Assembly (NCBI GenBank): GCA_016866215.1
Contig: VGNE01000004.1
Coordinates: forward strand, 1-64,000
Source of the DNA: Chloroflexota bacterium
GTDB lineage: Bacteria; Chloroflexota; Anaerolineae; Anaerolineales; Villigracilaceae
DNA: 64,000 bases
Reading direction: 5' to 3'
The translations under genes were made by a program, and so were the position numbers. Positions 44,969 through 53,596 of this stretch are shown here, in pieces; the stretch's first letter is position 1, and every line of letters begins with the position of its first letter. The notes beneath the pieces are model-generated. The model saw only the letters and a program-made list of their open reading frames with translations. It was not told the origin of the DNA and searched no databases.

Positions 44969-45529
44969 ATGTTCAGCACCCTATCAGATCGGTTTTACAA
45001 GTGGACAAAAGGCTGGCTCATTTTTGCCTTTTTTATCCTGTATGGCTTCCTGGCGGGTTTTCTATTTCCGCTCATCCAGCGCATGATGCAGGGTGGATCT
45101 GACGGGATTCAACCGCTGGACGTGATGCTCTTTTCAAACCCTGAAAAAATCTTCAGTATGATCGAAAGATACGGTCCGTATAACCGCCTGTTTTATCGCA
45201 ACGTGGAACTCACGATGGATCTTGTTTACCCGATAGTGTATTTATTCTTCCTGGGCTTGCTGATCTCGTGGTTGTTCCAACGCGGCTTTGCATCGGACAG
45301 CCCAATGCGAAAATACAACATCATGCCATTTGGCGCATGGTTCTTCGATTTGCTCGAAAACACAGTAATCGTAAACTTACTCTCAGTCTATCCTGCGCAA
45401 CCCGTTGCACTCGCATGGATTCTCGTGGTCCTGATCGCTGTCAAATGGCTGTTTGCAGGCGCAAGTATTTTGTTAATCTTGACAGGTCTTGTCATGGCAA
45501 TCAGAAACGGTTTCAAGAAACAAGAATAA
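44969..45529 (+). CDS. Four-helix membrane protein of unknown function
   Basis: A 186-residue integral membrane protein with four hydrophobic segments, at about 16-36, 85-105, 118-140 and 150-176. Between the first two helices is a roughly 45-residue extramembrane loop with NPEKIFSMIERYGPYNR. It is not a family I can name with certainty. GAGGAGG lies just before the ATG, a strong ribosome site. A good terminator follows at 45541, so it is a monocistronic gene. Confidence 0.8.
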   Translation: MFSTLSDRFYKWTKGWLIFAFFILYGFLAGFLFPLIQRMMQGGSDGIQPLDVMLFSNPEKIFSMIERYGPYNRLFYRNVELTMDLVYPIVYLFFLGLLISWLFQRGFASDSPMRKYNIMPFGAWFFDLLENTVIVNLLSVYPAQPVALAWILVVLIAVKWLFAGASILLILTGLVMAIRNGFKKQE

Positions 45530-45540
45530 CCCATCCAAAA

Positions 45541-45568
45541 AGATCGTCTCCCGAGGCGGTCTTTTTTT
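45541..45568 (+). terminator. Rho-independent terminator
   Basis: A nine-pair stem (45541-45549 with 45554-45562, including G-U pairs) closes a four-base loop CCCG and is followed by seven T. An A-run on the left side would allow some function on the other strand for the convergent methyltransferase gene. Confidence 0.88.
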
Positions 45569-45600
45569 CACGCGAAGCGTTCATCCTTCATCTTTCATCC

Positions 45601-46293
45601 TTATATTCGTTTCCACCACACGCCTGTGCATTCTGGCAGGATCACCCAATTATTATCCTTCACTTTATCGCCCAATTCATCGCCGAAAAAAAAGCGTGAA
45701 AGATACTCCGCTTCTTCAAGGGAATCAAATTTATAATCCGTGCGAATCCATTTATTTTGGAAACCCGCTTCATCCAGCCAGGGATAAAAATCCTTGAGAT
45801 GCTCCAGCTTGATCGGAGACTCGTTCCCCGTCCCAAGTGATTCAAACAGGACGATGTAACCACCAGCCCTTAAGACTCGTTTCATTTCGCCCAGCCATTT
45901 TTCCAATTCAATCCGCGCCGAATTAGGATTCCAAACGGCCAGATAACTCAAACTCCAACCAGAGAGGACGAGGTCGGCAGATTGATCATACACGGGCAGT
46001 TGGCGATGATCGGCCACGTCCACCTGCCAGTTGGTTAATTCGCTGGCTGATAATTTCCCACGGCAGACTCGCAGCATCTCTTCAGATATATCGAAGGCGC
46101 GCACATGGGAAACATGCGGAGCGAGCATACATGCCAAGCGCCCCGTACCCGCGCCGAGGTCATAAACCACACGGTTTTCTAAAGAAATAATTTCCCGCAA
46201 GGCGCGCAGAATATTTCCCTGATAATCCTCACGAGAAATTAAAGCCTCGTATTTATCTCCTTCAGTTTTATATATTTCTGCCTGTGTAGGCAC
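45601..46293 (-). CDS. Class I SAM-dependent methyltransferase
   Basis: A 230-residue methyltransferase. Motif I is VVYDLGAGTGRLACMLAP, the acidic loop is VRAFDISEEML, and post-motifs include ADLVLSGWSLSYL and MKRVLRAGGYIVLFESLG. The GTG at 46293 is preferred because the protein then begins VPTQAEIYKTEGDKYEAL, as relatives do. A TATAAT on the minus strand (46305-46300) lies six bases upstream, giving a leaderless message. An in-frame ATG at 46323 would overlap the divergent gene. The substrate is unknown. Confidence 0.85.
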   Translation of the reverse strand: MPTQAEIYKTEGDKYEALISREDYQGNILRALREIISLENRVVYDLGAGTGRLACMLAPHVSHVRAFDISEEMLRVCRGKLSASELTNWQVDVADHRQLPVYDQSADLVLSGWSLSYLAVWNPNSARIELEKWLGEMKRVLRAGGYIVLFESLGTGNESPIKLEHLKDFYPWLDEAGFQNKWIRTDYKFDSLEEAEYLSRFFFGDELGDKVKDNNWVILPECTGVWWKRI

Positions 46294-46314
46294 ACAACAA
46301 TTATAATATGCCTC
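46294..46314. promoter_or_regulatory. Divergent, apparently leaderless promoter
   Basis: An eight-base core at 46300-46307 reads TATAAT on both strands (46302-46307 on plus, 46305-46300 on minus). Start codons lie 7 bases downstream on plus (ATG 46315) and 6 bases downstream on minus (GTG 46293). No ribosome sites fit in between. Confidence 0.65.
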
Positions 46315-46791
46315 ATGATTCAACTCTCCCCCTCCGCAAAAAAGATACAGGATTTACTTAACTCGCTCGGGTACAACTACACCGTGATCGAACATGCCGA
46401 GTCCACGCGCACAGCGCAGGAAGCGGCGGATCGCGCCGGCTGTGAGCTGGGACAAATCGTCAAATCGCTCATCTTTCGCGGAAAGACCAGCGGCAAGTCC
46501 ATTTTGGTTTTAACCAGCGGCGCGAATCGCGTGGACGAAAAACGCATCAGCGAATATGCGGGCGAATCCATCAGCCGCGCAGACGCCGATTTCGTGCGAA
46601 CCGTGACCGGCTTCGCAATTGGCGGCGTGCCTCCCATCGGGCATAACCAAAAAATGGAAACTTATCTGGATGAGGATTTCCTTCAATATCAAGTCATCTG
46701 GGCGGCGGCCGGCACACCCAATGCCATCTTTGAATTGAAAACAGGAGACCTGCAAAAAATGACGGGCGGGAAAATTGTTTGCGTGAAATAA
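46315..46791 (+). CDS. YbaK/aminoacyl-tRNA editing domain protein
   Basis: A 158-residue single-domain protein of the YbaK/EbsC/ProX group, which hydrolyses mischarged aminoacyl-tRNAs such as Cys- or Ala-tRNA(Pro). Recognised blocks are YTVIEHAESTRTAQEAADRA, QIVKSLIFRG, and TGFAIGGVPPIGH, with the late AAGTPNAIFELKTGDL. The length is typical. It is transcribed divergently from the methyltransferase with the shared -10 region. The amino acid edited cannot be read from sequence. Confidence 0.93.
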   Translation: MIQLSPSAKKIQDLLNSLGYNYTVIEHAESTRTAQEAADRAGCELGQIVKSLIFRGKTSGKSILVLTSGANRVDEKRISEYAGESISRADADFVRTVTGFAIGGVPPIGHNQKMETYLDEDFLQYQVIWAAAGTPNAIFELKTGDLQKMTGGKIVCVK

Positions 46792-47005
46792 TATTCGAGC
46801 AAAATTATTAATTTCTTCGCTACCGTACATTTAAACCGCGAAGCCCGCAAAGTGAGCTACGCCTACCCTCCCAAAAAAGCACTGGGCGGGCAGGCGCTAA
46901 AAATAATATCGTATACGATAGAGAAAAAAATCTGCATTCCGCTTTGCGTCGGCTTCCTAAAGGATTTTGTTGTGGTTTATCCCGAAGTGACGTTATACTA
47001 AGCCC

Positions 47006-47278
47006 ATGAGCGCATTATTTTCCGACACTCATCACTTCATTCCAGCCACCCTGGCGCCCTTCTTTCAGGAATATGATTTTGCACGTCTAAAAACGCAGAG
47101 CGATTCAGCCACTATCATTGAGCGTACTCTGCAATTTGGAAACCGCGCCGAATTGCGCTGGTTATTCACAGAATATGCCCGCGCACAAATCGCCGACTGG
47201 TTCAGGAGATACGCAAAAGAGCGCCTGCCGGACCCGCACATCACTTTCTGGCGAATCGTTTTGGAAATCAAGGAATGA
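47006..47278 (+). CDS. Probable antitoxin of an AbiEii-type pair (DUF6922-like)
   Basis: A 90-residue helical protein with AELRWLFTEYARAQIADWFR and ERLPDPHITFWRIVLEIKE. Such small proteins commonly precede nucleotidyltransferase AbiEii-like toxins and are annotated as antitoxins or DUF6922. Its stop overlaps the start of the toxin gene by four bases (ATGA). A TATACT at 46994-46999 lies 6 bases before the ATG, so the message may be leaderless. Confidence 0.75.
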   Translation: MSALFSDTHHFIPATLAPFFQEYDFARLKTQSDSATIIERTLQFGNRAELRWLFTEYARAQIADWFRRYAKERLPDPHITFWRIVLEIKE

Positions 47279-47919
47279 ATCCGTTATTCTGGGATACCGT
47301 TACAGAAAACATGCGCGTTGTCCTGAATCATTTCTCGCGGACAAACATTGGCGCAAGCTTCTATCTGGCAGGCGGAACAGCGCTTTCCCTGCAACTCGGT
47401 CATCGCCGCTCCATTGATCTTGACTTCTTCTCGCCCACGGAAGATATTCCCATGCTGCGTCCCGTACTGGAAGAAGCTCTTGCTCCACTCCATCCCACCC
47501 TGGCAGACTCTGCATGGGGCAACCTTGTTTATCTGGTAAAAGATGTGCGGGTCGGATTTTATGGATATGGCTTTCCATTGGTCGCCTCACTTGTGGAAAC
47601 TGAAGACGTAAGGCTTTGTTCTATTGAAGATATTGGCTTAATGAAATTGGACACCTTGCTCTCTCGCGCGGCTCGCAAGGATTTTTACGATCTTTATTAC
47701 ATCTGCCAGAAAATCCCTTTACGCGAGTTGTTGAATTTAGCCCCGCAGAAATACGCAAATATCCGTGATATTGAATCGCAAGCGGTGAAGCGACTCGTTT
47801 ACTTTGAAAATGCAGAAGCAGATATTGACCCTGTTATACTTCGGCCCATTTCCTGGCAGGCCGTAAAGGAATTTTTCGTTCAACAAGCAAAAGTGATTGG
47901 ACGAAGTTGGTTGGAATAA
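47275..47919 (+). CDS. Nucleotidyltransferase AbiEii/AbiGii-type toxin
   Basis: A 214-residue nucleotidyltransferase-fold protein. The signature is FYLAGGTALSLQLGHRRSID, then LDFF, giving the GG...D.D metal-binding pattern. It also has KLDTLLSRAARKDFYDLYYI, typical of the family. AbiEii toxins modify tRNA or other targets and abort infection or arrest growth. With the preceding small gene it forms a bicistronic toxin-antitoxin unit ending in a terminator. Confidence 0.9.
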   Translation: MNPLFWDTVTENMRVVLNHFSRTNIGASFYLAGGTALSLQLGHRRSIDLDFFSPTEDIPMLRPVLEEALAPLHPTLADSAWGNLVYLVKDVRVGFYGYGFPLVASLVETEDVRLCSIEDIGLMKLDTLLSRAARKDFYDLYYICQKIPLRELLNLAPQKYANIRDIESQAVKRLVYFENAEADIDPVILRPISWQAVKEFFVQQAKVIGRSWLE

Positions 47920-47953
47920 AAGGACTGACGATAATTTGTCAGCCCTTTTTATT
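47918..47953 (+). terminator. Rho-independent terminator after the AbiEii-type gene
   Basis: CTGAC (47925-47929) pairs with GTCAG (47938-47942), and after one mismatch GG/CC and AAAA/TTTT extend the stem. The tail is TTTTTATTTT. It overlaps the stop codon region of the toxin gene. Confidence 0.85.
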
Positions 47954-47972
47954 TTGTCTCCCACTAAGCGAA

Positions 47973-48299
47973 CTTTCCACATCTGGAACTATAAACTATA
48001 TCCATTACGGCGATACTCATACAAAATGGAAAACCATTCTTGATTGCGACAAAGAGGTCATGTCGTTCATTGACAAGGAAAGACTACAAAATATTCCATT
48101 TTTGCAGGATGGCGACTTGGCCATGGCAGACGCTTCCGAAGATTACAGCGGACTTGGTGTAAGCGTTGAAGTCAAGAATGTGGGCGGAGGAAAACGCCTT
48201 CAGGGATTTACAAAAAATATGGAATCCTGCCGAATACCCCATCTGGCAAAAATTTATCGAAAAAAGCCTAAGGGCACAGTCCTGACCGGGACAACCTGA
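47973..48299 (+). pseudogene. Remnant of a type I restriction specificity subunit (hsdS)
   Basis: An open stretch without its own start. It contains INYIHYGDTHTKWKTILDCD, then FIDKERLQNIPFLQDGDLAM, then ADASEDYSGLGVSVEVKN, the pattern of a target-recognition domain of HsdS. It then ends in an unrelated-looking tail and a stop. A full HsdS has about 400 residues, so this is a fragment. No hsdR or hsdM lies nearby. It sits just after a toxin-antitoxin pair, suggesting a former defence island. Confidence 0.6.
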
Positions 48300-48336
48300 T
48301 GACTTCACAAAAGCCACATTCAAGGAGTAGCGCAAC

Positions 48337-49083
48337 ATGGAAAAATATTTTGCCTTGATTTATGACGGAATCCCTTTTATCCTCTTCGGCACAGCGCACC
48401 TGACCGCGCTCGCAATCATCACGCTCTTTTGTTTTTCATTTTTATACTTTCGCAAAGTATGGGGTGAAAAGGAAAGGAAAACTGTCCGCTGGATATTTGC
48501 CATTGCAATCGTGGCAAACGAAACGGCACTGCACGTCTGGTCGGTATATTGGGGAATCTGGAACATTCAAACGATGCTGCCGCTTCATATGTGCAGTGTC
48601 ATGATATGGGCGTCTGCCTATATGCTCGTGACCAAAAATTACGGTATTTATGAAATGGTGTACTTCCTCGGGCTTGGCGGAGCCATGCAAGCCGTGCTCA
48701 CCCCAGCCGATGCCGCCGCATATAATTTCCCGCATTTCCGTTTGATGCAGACCTTCATCGCACACGGGTTGTTAATTAACATCGCCATCTACATGACCCT
48801 TGTGGAAGGATTCCGCCCCACCCTGCAATCCTTCAAACGCGTCTTTATTTGGACGAATATCTACATGATCGTCATCTTCTTCCTCAACCTTGCCATCGGC
48901 AGCAATTATCTTTTTGTTGCATACAAACCCGATTTCCCCACCCTGCTGGATATGCTGTCTCCCTGGCCCTGGTATATTCTGGAACTTGAAGCGGTGGGTT
49001 TTGCCATTCTTTTTATTCTTTACATTCCATTCCTCATCAAAGACTGGCGCACAAGACGACACCCCGTAACCGATTCGTCCTGA
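48337..49083 (+). CDS. TIGR02206-family (YwaF-like) integral membrane protein
   Basis: A 248-residue protein with about seven hydrophobic helices. Family landmarks are FGTAHLTALAIITLFCFSFL at the N-terminus, LPLHMCSVMIWASAYML in the middle, YFLGLGGAMQAVLTP, and the LDMLSPWPWYILELEAVGFA block near the C-terminus. It is an inner-membrane protein of unknown function. AAGGAG lies upstream of the ATG. A repeat of the CTGAGCG family follows directly after its stop. Confidence 0.88.
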   Translation: MEKYFALIYDGIPFILFGTAHLTALAIITLFCFSFLYFRKVWGEKERKTVRWIFAIAIVANETALHVWSVYWGIWNIQTMLPLHMCSVMIWASAYMLVTKNYGIYEMVYFLGLGGAMQAVLTPADAAAYNFPHFRLMQTFIAHGLLINIAIYMTLVEGFRPTLQSFKRVFIWTNIYMIVIFFLNLAIGSNYLFVAYKPDFPTLLDMLSPWPWYILELEAVGFAILFILYIPFLIKDWRTRRHPVTDSS

Positions 49084-49185
49084 GCGGTGGTGGTCGAGTA
49101 GCGTTCTTTGCGTACCGAGACTCAAGACGAGTGCTCTTCGAGGAACGCAGCGTTGCCCTGAGCGTGTCGAAGAATCGGACTTGGC
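49079..49185. repeat. Palindromic repeat, CCTGAGCG..TCGAAGAATCG family
   Basis: CGTCCTGAGCGGTGGTGGTC begins right at the stop codon of the membrane protein. AGCAACGCAGCGTT-like and GCCCTGAGCGTGTCGAAGAA sequences follow. Similar CCTGAGCG/TCGAAG pairs occur at 24890, 41288 and 60290. Confidence 0.55.
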
Positions 49186-49358
49186 GAAGGAAATCTGAGC
49201 AGGGTGCGATACTCTCACAGCTGGGGAGGAATTGCAGGCGTTGAAAGAATTACCAAATACATTTGATCTGTAATTACGCGAAACCTTGCTTCGGGGTATT
49301 TTTTGCATTGCAAGCAAACTCCCTTTATCGTAAAATCGTCTCAACCAAAGGAGATTTT

Positions 49359-50489
49359 ATGAATACAGAGACTAAAATCGAGCCCCGACTCATGACCGAG
49401 GAGGCTGACTTCCTGCAGATCAAATCCGTTGACCACGTGCATTTCTATGTGGGCAATGCCAAACACGCCATGTATTACTGGTGGAAGGCTTTCGGCTTCA
49501 AACCAGCGGCTTACTCGGGCCTCGAAACTGGCAACCGCGACTTTGCTTCGTATGTACTCGAATCCGGGCAGGCGCGCTTTGTTATTTCTGCGGCGTACAC
49601 GCCAGGCAACGCCCTCGCCGCGCATCACATGATACATGGTGATGGCGTCAAAGTCATTGCACTGGAAGTAGATGATGTGGAGAAAGCCTGGCAAGCCACC
49701 ACCTCGCGCGGAGGCAAGTCTGGCTGGGCGCCGCGCGAAGAGAAGGATGATTTCGGCATTTATCGCACATCCGCAATTTACACCTATGGCGAAACCCTGC
49801 ACGTCTTTGTGGATCGCGCTGATTACAAAGGCGTATTTGCCCCCACATATACCCCCATCAAAAATAAAGAAGCACAATCCACAGGACTTGCCGCAATTGA
49901 CCACATCGTTGGAAATGTACAGCTTGGCAAAATGAATCACTGGGTCAATTTTTACCATCAGGTGATGGGCTTCCGCCAACTTATGCACTTTGACGATAAA
50001 GACATCTCCACCGAATATTCCGCGCTCATGTCCAAGGTGATGCAAAACGGGAACGGTCGCGTCAAGTTCCCGATCAACGAGCCCGCCGAGGGAAAGCGCA
50101 AAAGCCAGATCGAAGAATATCTCGATTACTACCTCACCCCCGGCGCCCAGCACGTTGCCATCCTCACCGGGGACATCCTCGAGACTGTTGAAAAACTCCG
50201 CAGGAACGGCGTCGAATTCCTGCGCGTGCCGGACACCTATTATGAAATGCTCCCCGACCGCATCGGCAAGATCAAGGAAGATTACAAAACCATCCAGGAA
50301 CTCGGCATTCTCGTGGACAAGGATGACGAAGGCTACCTCCTGCAAATCTTCACCCGCCCCATCCAGGACCGCCCCACCATGTTCGTGGAGGTCATTCAAA
50401 GACATGGCGCGCAAGGGTTTGGAAAAGGAAATTTCAAAGCCTTGTTCGAATCTCTTGAATTGGAACAGGATCGCCGCGGCAATTTATGA
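49359..50489 (+). CDS. hppD: 4-Hydroxyphenylpyruvate dioxygenase
   Basis: A 376-residue iron dioxygenase that converts 4-hydroxyphenylpyruvate to homogentisate in tyrosine breakdown. Two vicinal-oxygen-chelate domains are present. Fe ligands are His in IDHIVGNV (about 187-194), His in AQHVAILTGD, and Glu in RPTMFVEVIQRHG near the C-terminus. Plant- and bacterial-type C-terminal GNFKALFESLE is present. AAGGAG precedes the ATG at 49359; an upstream extension is rejected. hmgA, the next pathway enzyme, lies 1.1 kb downstream. Confidence 0.97.
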   Translation: MNTETKIEPRLMTEEADFLQIKSVDHVHFYVGNAKHAMYYWWKAFGFKPAAYSGLETGNRDFASYVLESGQARFVISAAYTPGNALAAHHMIHGDGVKVIALEVDDVEKAWQATTSRGGKSGWAPREEKDDFGIYRTSAIYTYGETLHVFVDRADYKGVFAPTYTPIKNKEAQSTGLAAIDHIVGNVQLGKMNHWVNFYHQVMGFRQLMHFDDKDISTEYSALMSKVMQNGNGRVKFPINEPAEGKRKSQIEEYLDYYLTPGAQHVAILTGDILETVEKLRRNGVEFLRVPDTYYEMLPDRIGKIKEDYKTIQELGILVDKDDEGYLLQIFTRPIQDRPTMFVEVIQRHGAQGFGKGNFKALFESLELEQDRRGNL

Positions 50490-50662
50490 TCTTTACCGCC
50501 AACAGAACGATTCACGTTTCGCGCGCGCCGAGGCTTGCTCGGGATTCAATTGGCAGGGGCTTAGCCTTTGCGTTTTGCTAACATGCCCGCTATCATTGCG
50601 ACAGGTGCAATGAAAGCGGCTGGTCAACATTTGTAACAGACGAAGACTCAAGGAAGAAAAAA

Positions 50663-51532
50663 ATGAAAAGAAAGTTTTTGAGTTTGGCTGGCATGATACT
50701 TGCATCCCTGGCTTGCGGATTAAGCAACCCTGCAACGTCAGCACAACCGGCGGTAGAAACGATTGTCGCCGCAACCATGCTGGCTTTGACCACAAGCGTA
50801 ACAAGCGCACCGCCTGCGCCAACTTTACAAAGCGGTGTCCCCGTTTCTGTTTCGGGTATAAATTTAGTGATTCCCTCCGCGCTTGGCAGCGGCGTAAATT
50901 CAGAAACGATTTCCGAAATAACTGAAGAATCAGGCGCACCATGGGAAGTTGCTCCAGCACACACCAAACTCCATTTGGTAGGTTACCCTTTACAGGCAAA
51001 ATTTTTTGAACCGATCATCATGGTTTATCCCGCCGCAGAGTTTGAAGCCGTTAGCGCTGGTGCCGTACAAAGTTTGGCAAAACTGCGTGCCATCCTCGCC
51101 AGTCCATCAGCGCTGCTAACTGATAATTCCATACCGGCTGTTCCAACCTTCAATGCCGGGCAACTCTTTGTATCGAATATGCAGATGATTTCCTTCCAGG
51201 ACGGTTCGGGCGTTCGGGCGCTGACTCAATACGCGCAATATCTCGCGACAGCAAATAATTTTGAATTGAGCTATCAGTATCAGGGATTAACCAGTGATGG
51301 AAAATATTATGTGATCGCCATTCTGCCTGTGAACATCGCCTTCCTTGCCGCAGACGATAAACCAGATGCCGCCGTTCCAACAGATGGCATACCGATCCCC
51401 GCAAGCGGACCCGACGAGAGCTATTACACTGCTGTATTGCAAAAACTTAACGGAACATCACCCGACGCATTCTCACCCTCCCTGCTTCAATTGGATGCAT
51501 TAATTCAATCCATCAATATAATTTCACAATAG
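50663..51532 (+). CDS. Lipoprotein of unknown function between hppD and hmgA
   Basis: A 289-residue lipoprotein. The signal peptide ends ILASLAC (about 12-18). A Ser/Thr/Ala/Pro region (about 20-65) precedes a mixed alpha/beta domain with VSGINLVIPSALGSGVNSET, HLVGYPLQAKFFEPIIMVYP and YVIAILPVNIAFLAADD. This domain recurs in Chloroflexota lipoproteins but I cannot name it. AAGGAAG precedes the ATG. It is placed between the tyrosine catabolism genes without a visible functional tie. Confidence 0.75.
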   Translation: MKRKFLSLAGMILASLACGLSNPATSAQPAVETIVAATMLALTTSVTSAPPAPTLQSGVPVSVSGINLVIPSALGSGVNSETISEITEESGAPWEVAPAHTKLHLVGYPLQAKFFEPIIMVYPAAEFEAVSAGAVQSLAKLRAILASPSALLTDNSIPAVPTFNAGQLFVSNMQMISFQDGSGVRALTQYAQYLATANNFELSYQYQGLTSDGKYYVIAILPVNIAFLAADDKPDAAVPTDGIPIPASGPDESYYTAVLQKLNGTSPDAFSPSLLQLDALIQSINIISQ

Positions 51533-51615
51533 AATCTACTGCAATAATATTTTAGTACGACCTACACAATACCTAATAATTCCTAAATCTCAAGCAGCCT
51601 AGAAAGAGAATTAAC

Positions 51616-52779
51616 ATGCCTTTTTATCATAAGCTCGGCAACATTCCCCATAAACGCCATACTCAATTCAAAAAAGCGGATGGCAAACTGTATCGCGAAG
51701 AACTGATGGGATTGGAAGGCTTCTCCTCCATCCAATCGATTCTTTACCATCATTTCCTGCCGCCGCGCGTAAAGAAGACGGAGGATCTGGGATCGGCAAA
51801 ACCTGAATATGTGGACTTCGGCCCCATCCGCCACCGCGCCTTCAAAACGGCTCAGACTCCGCTTGGGCCTGATCCTGTCACCGCGCGGATTCCACTGCTC
51901 GGCAACAACGATATCATCCTCGGCGTATCGCGCTCCAAATCAAGTATGGACTATTTTTATCGTAACTCACAAGCCTACGAGACCTGGTGGGTTCACGATG
52001 GCGGCGGCACGCTCAAAAGCCAGTTTGGTAATCTTCCATTTCGCAAAGGCGACTACATCGTGATTCCCTTCGGCGTCACATGGCAAATGCAACTTAATGA
52101 AGAAAGCAAGTTTTTTACGATTGAAAATCCAAGTCAGATCGAACCCCCAAAACGCTACCGAAATCAATACGGTCAATTGCTTGAACACTCCCCTTATTGC
52201 GAACGCGACATCAGAGTCCCCGATGAGCTGGAAATACATACCGAGCGCGGCGAATTTGAAGTGCGCGTAAAGGTGCGCGACAGATTATCCCGCCATGTGC
52301 TCGATTATCATCCCTTTGATGTGATCGGCTGGGACGGCTATCTCTATCCCTGGATATTTAACATCGAAGACTTTGAACCGATTACTGGTCGCATCCACCA
52401 GCCGCCGCCAGTCCACCAAACTTTTGACGGACACAATTTTGTTGTTTGTTCATTCGTACCTCGTCTGTTTGATTACCATCCAGATGCAATCCCCGTGCCA
52501 TATAATCACTCCAACATTCAATCTGACGAAATCATTTACTACGCCGAGGGCAACTTCATGAGCCGCAAAGGTATCGATCGGTCTGACATCAGTATGCATC
52601 CATTTGGACTGCCCCACGGTCCACAACCCGGCACGACGGAGTCCAGCATCGGTAAAAAAGAAACGCAGGAACTCGCAGTCATGGTGGATACCTTCCACCC
52701 GTTACAGATCACCAGACAAGCGCTTAAAATGGAAAAGCCTGAATACATGGATTCGTGGCTCGAAGGTGACGGAGAATAA
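51616..52779 (+). CDS. hmgA: Homogentisate 1,2-dioxygenase
   Basis: A 387-residue cupin-type iron dioxygenase that opens the homogentisate ring to maleylacetoacetate. Matching blocks are MPFYHKLGNIPHKRHTQF at the start, GWDGYLYPWIFNIEDFEP, then RIHQPPPVHQTF (iron His), and VPYNHSNIQSDEIIYYAEG (further His/Glu region), ending HPFGLPHGPQPG. It is shorter than the human enzyme, as in other bacterial members. With hppD it gives two successive steps; fahA and maiA are not in the window. Confidence 0.95.
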   Translation: MPFYHKLGNIPHKRHTQFKKADGKLYREELMGLEGFSSIQSILYHHFLPPRVKKTEDLGSAKPEYVDFGPIRHRAFKTAQTPLGPDPVTARIPLLGNNDIILGVSRSKSSMDYFYRNSQAYETWWVHDGGGTLKSQFGNLPFRKGDYIVIPFGVTWQMQLNEESKFFTIENPSQIEPPKRYRNQYGQLLEHSPYCERDIRVPDELEIHTERGEFEVRVKVRDRLSRHVLDYHPFDVIGWDGYLYPWIFNIEDFEPITGRIHQPPPVHQTFDGHNFVVCSFVPRLFDYHPDAIPVPYNHSNIQSDEIIYYAEGNFMSRKGIDRSDISMHPFGLPHGPQPGTTESSIGKKETQELAVMVDTFHPLQITRQALKMEKPEYMDSWLEGDGE

Positions 52780-52817
52780 TCAATTATGCAATATCGTCAG
52801 GAACGGATGGGAAGTTC

Positions 52818-53534
52818 ATGAAAAGGATTATTAGTCTGGCGCTTGCAACAGGTTTGTTAATTTCATCCTGTAATTTACCTAATTCGAATGCACCTGCTCC
52901 ACATATTGCAACAGCCGCCACGCTGACCGTGGAAGCCGCCCTGAATGCAATTCCGCTTGCCAGCTCAACGAAAAGCGATTCAGGAGTGACAGCAGAAGCC
53001 ACATCAACTTTTTCGCAACCGATGGCAAGCGTTGGCGATGTGGTCAACTGCCGAACGGGACCCGGCATAAACTACAACCGCGTCGCCCAAATCCTCCCCG
53101 AACAGCCGGTCAGGATCATTGGATTCTTTCCTCCCAATTATTGGATCGTTTCAACTATTAACGGTGATTGCTGGTTATCTGGAGAATTCACAACCCCCTC
53201 GGGTGATTTCACTGCAGTGTCAACAGTCCCCGCGCCCCCCACAAAGCAAGGTGGAATGCCGAAAGCGCCAAGTTTCACCACAAACGGCTGGTCGTGGTTC
53301 TGCTACGGCACAGGTCAAACCGATGTTTCCTTGAACTGGAAAGATAACGCGAGCGACGAAAAAGGATACCGCATCTACCGCAATGGCGAGCTGGTCATCG
53401 AACTCCCTGTGGATTCGACCTTCTTCAAGGAATCGGTTCTTTACCCGGGAGGTCAAGGTCTGCTATACAAAGTGGAGGCGTTCAACGAAGTCGGTGCTGT
53501 CAGCGCCTCGACAAATCCAATGTTTTGTCAATAA
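52818..53534 (+). CDS. Lipoprotein with SH3b-like and fibronectin-like parts
   Basis: A 238-residue lipoprotein. The signal peptide ends LLISSC (about 13-18). A Thr/Ala-rich linker precedes an SH3b-like domain (about 70-130: VVNCRTGPGINYNRVAQIL, then GDCWLSGEF). A fibronectin-III-like sandwich follows (about 160-235: VSLNWKDNASDEKGYRIYRN, VEAFNEVGAVSAS). Such domains bind cell-wall or sugar ligands. It is exported and lipid-anchored. It starts 38 bases after hmgA. Confidence 0.8.
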   Translation: MKRIISLALATGLLISSCNLPNSNAPAPHIATAATLTVEAALNAIPLASSTKSDSGVTAEATSTFSQPMASVGDVVNCRTGPGINYNRVAQILPEQPVRIIGFFPPNYWIVSTINGDCWLSGEFTTPSGDFTAVSTVPAPPTKQGGMPKAPSFTTNGWSWFCYGTGQTDVSLNWKDNASDEKGYRIYRNGELVIELPVDSTFFKESVLYPGGQGLLYKVEAFNEVGAVSASTNPMFCQ

Positions 53535-53596
53535 AATGACCTTATATGATAGTCGAGCAGGCGGCGGGTTTTGAAACCCATTTTGCAAATTGCAGA

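Noticed and set aside
49341-50414. Long minus-strand open frame (357 codons) opposite hppD
   Set aside because: Its product has no domain resemblance and lies entirely antisense to a clearly conserved gene with a ribosome site.
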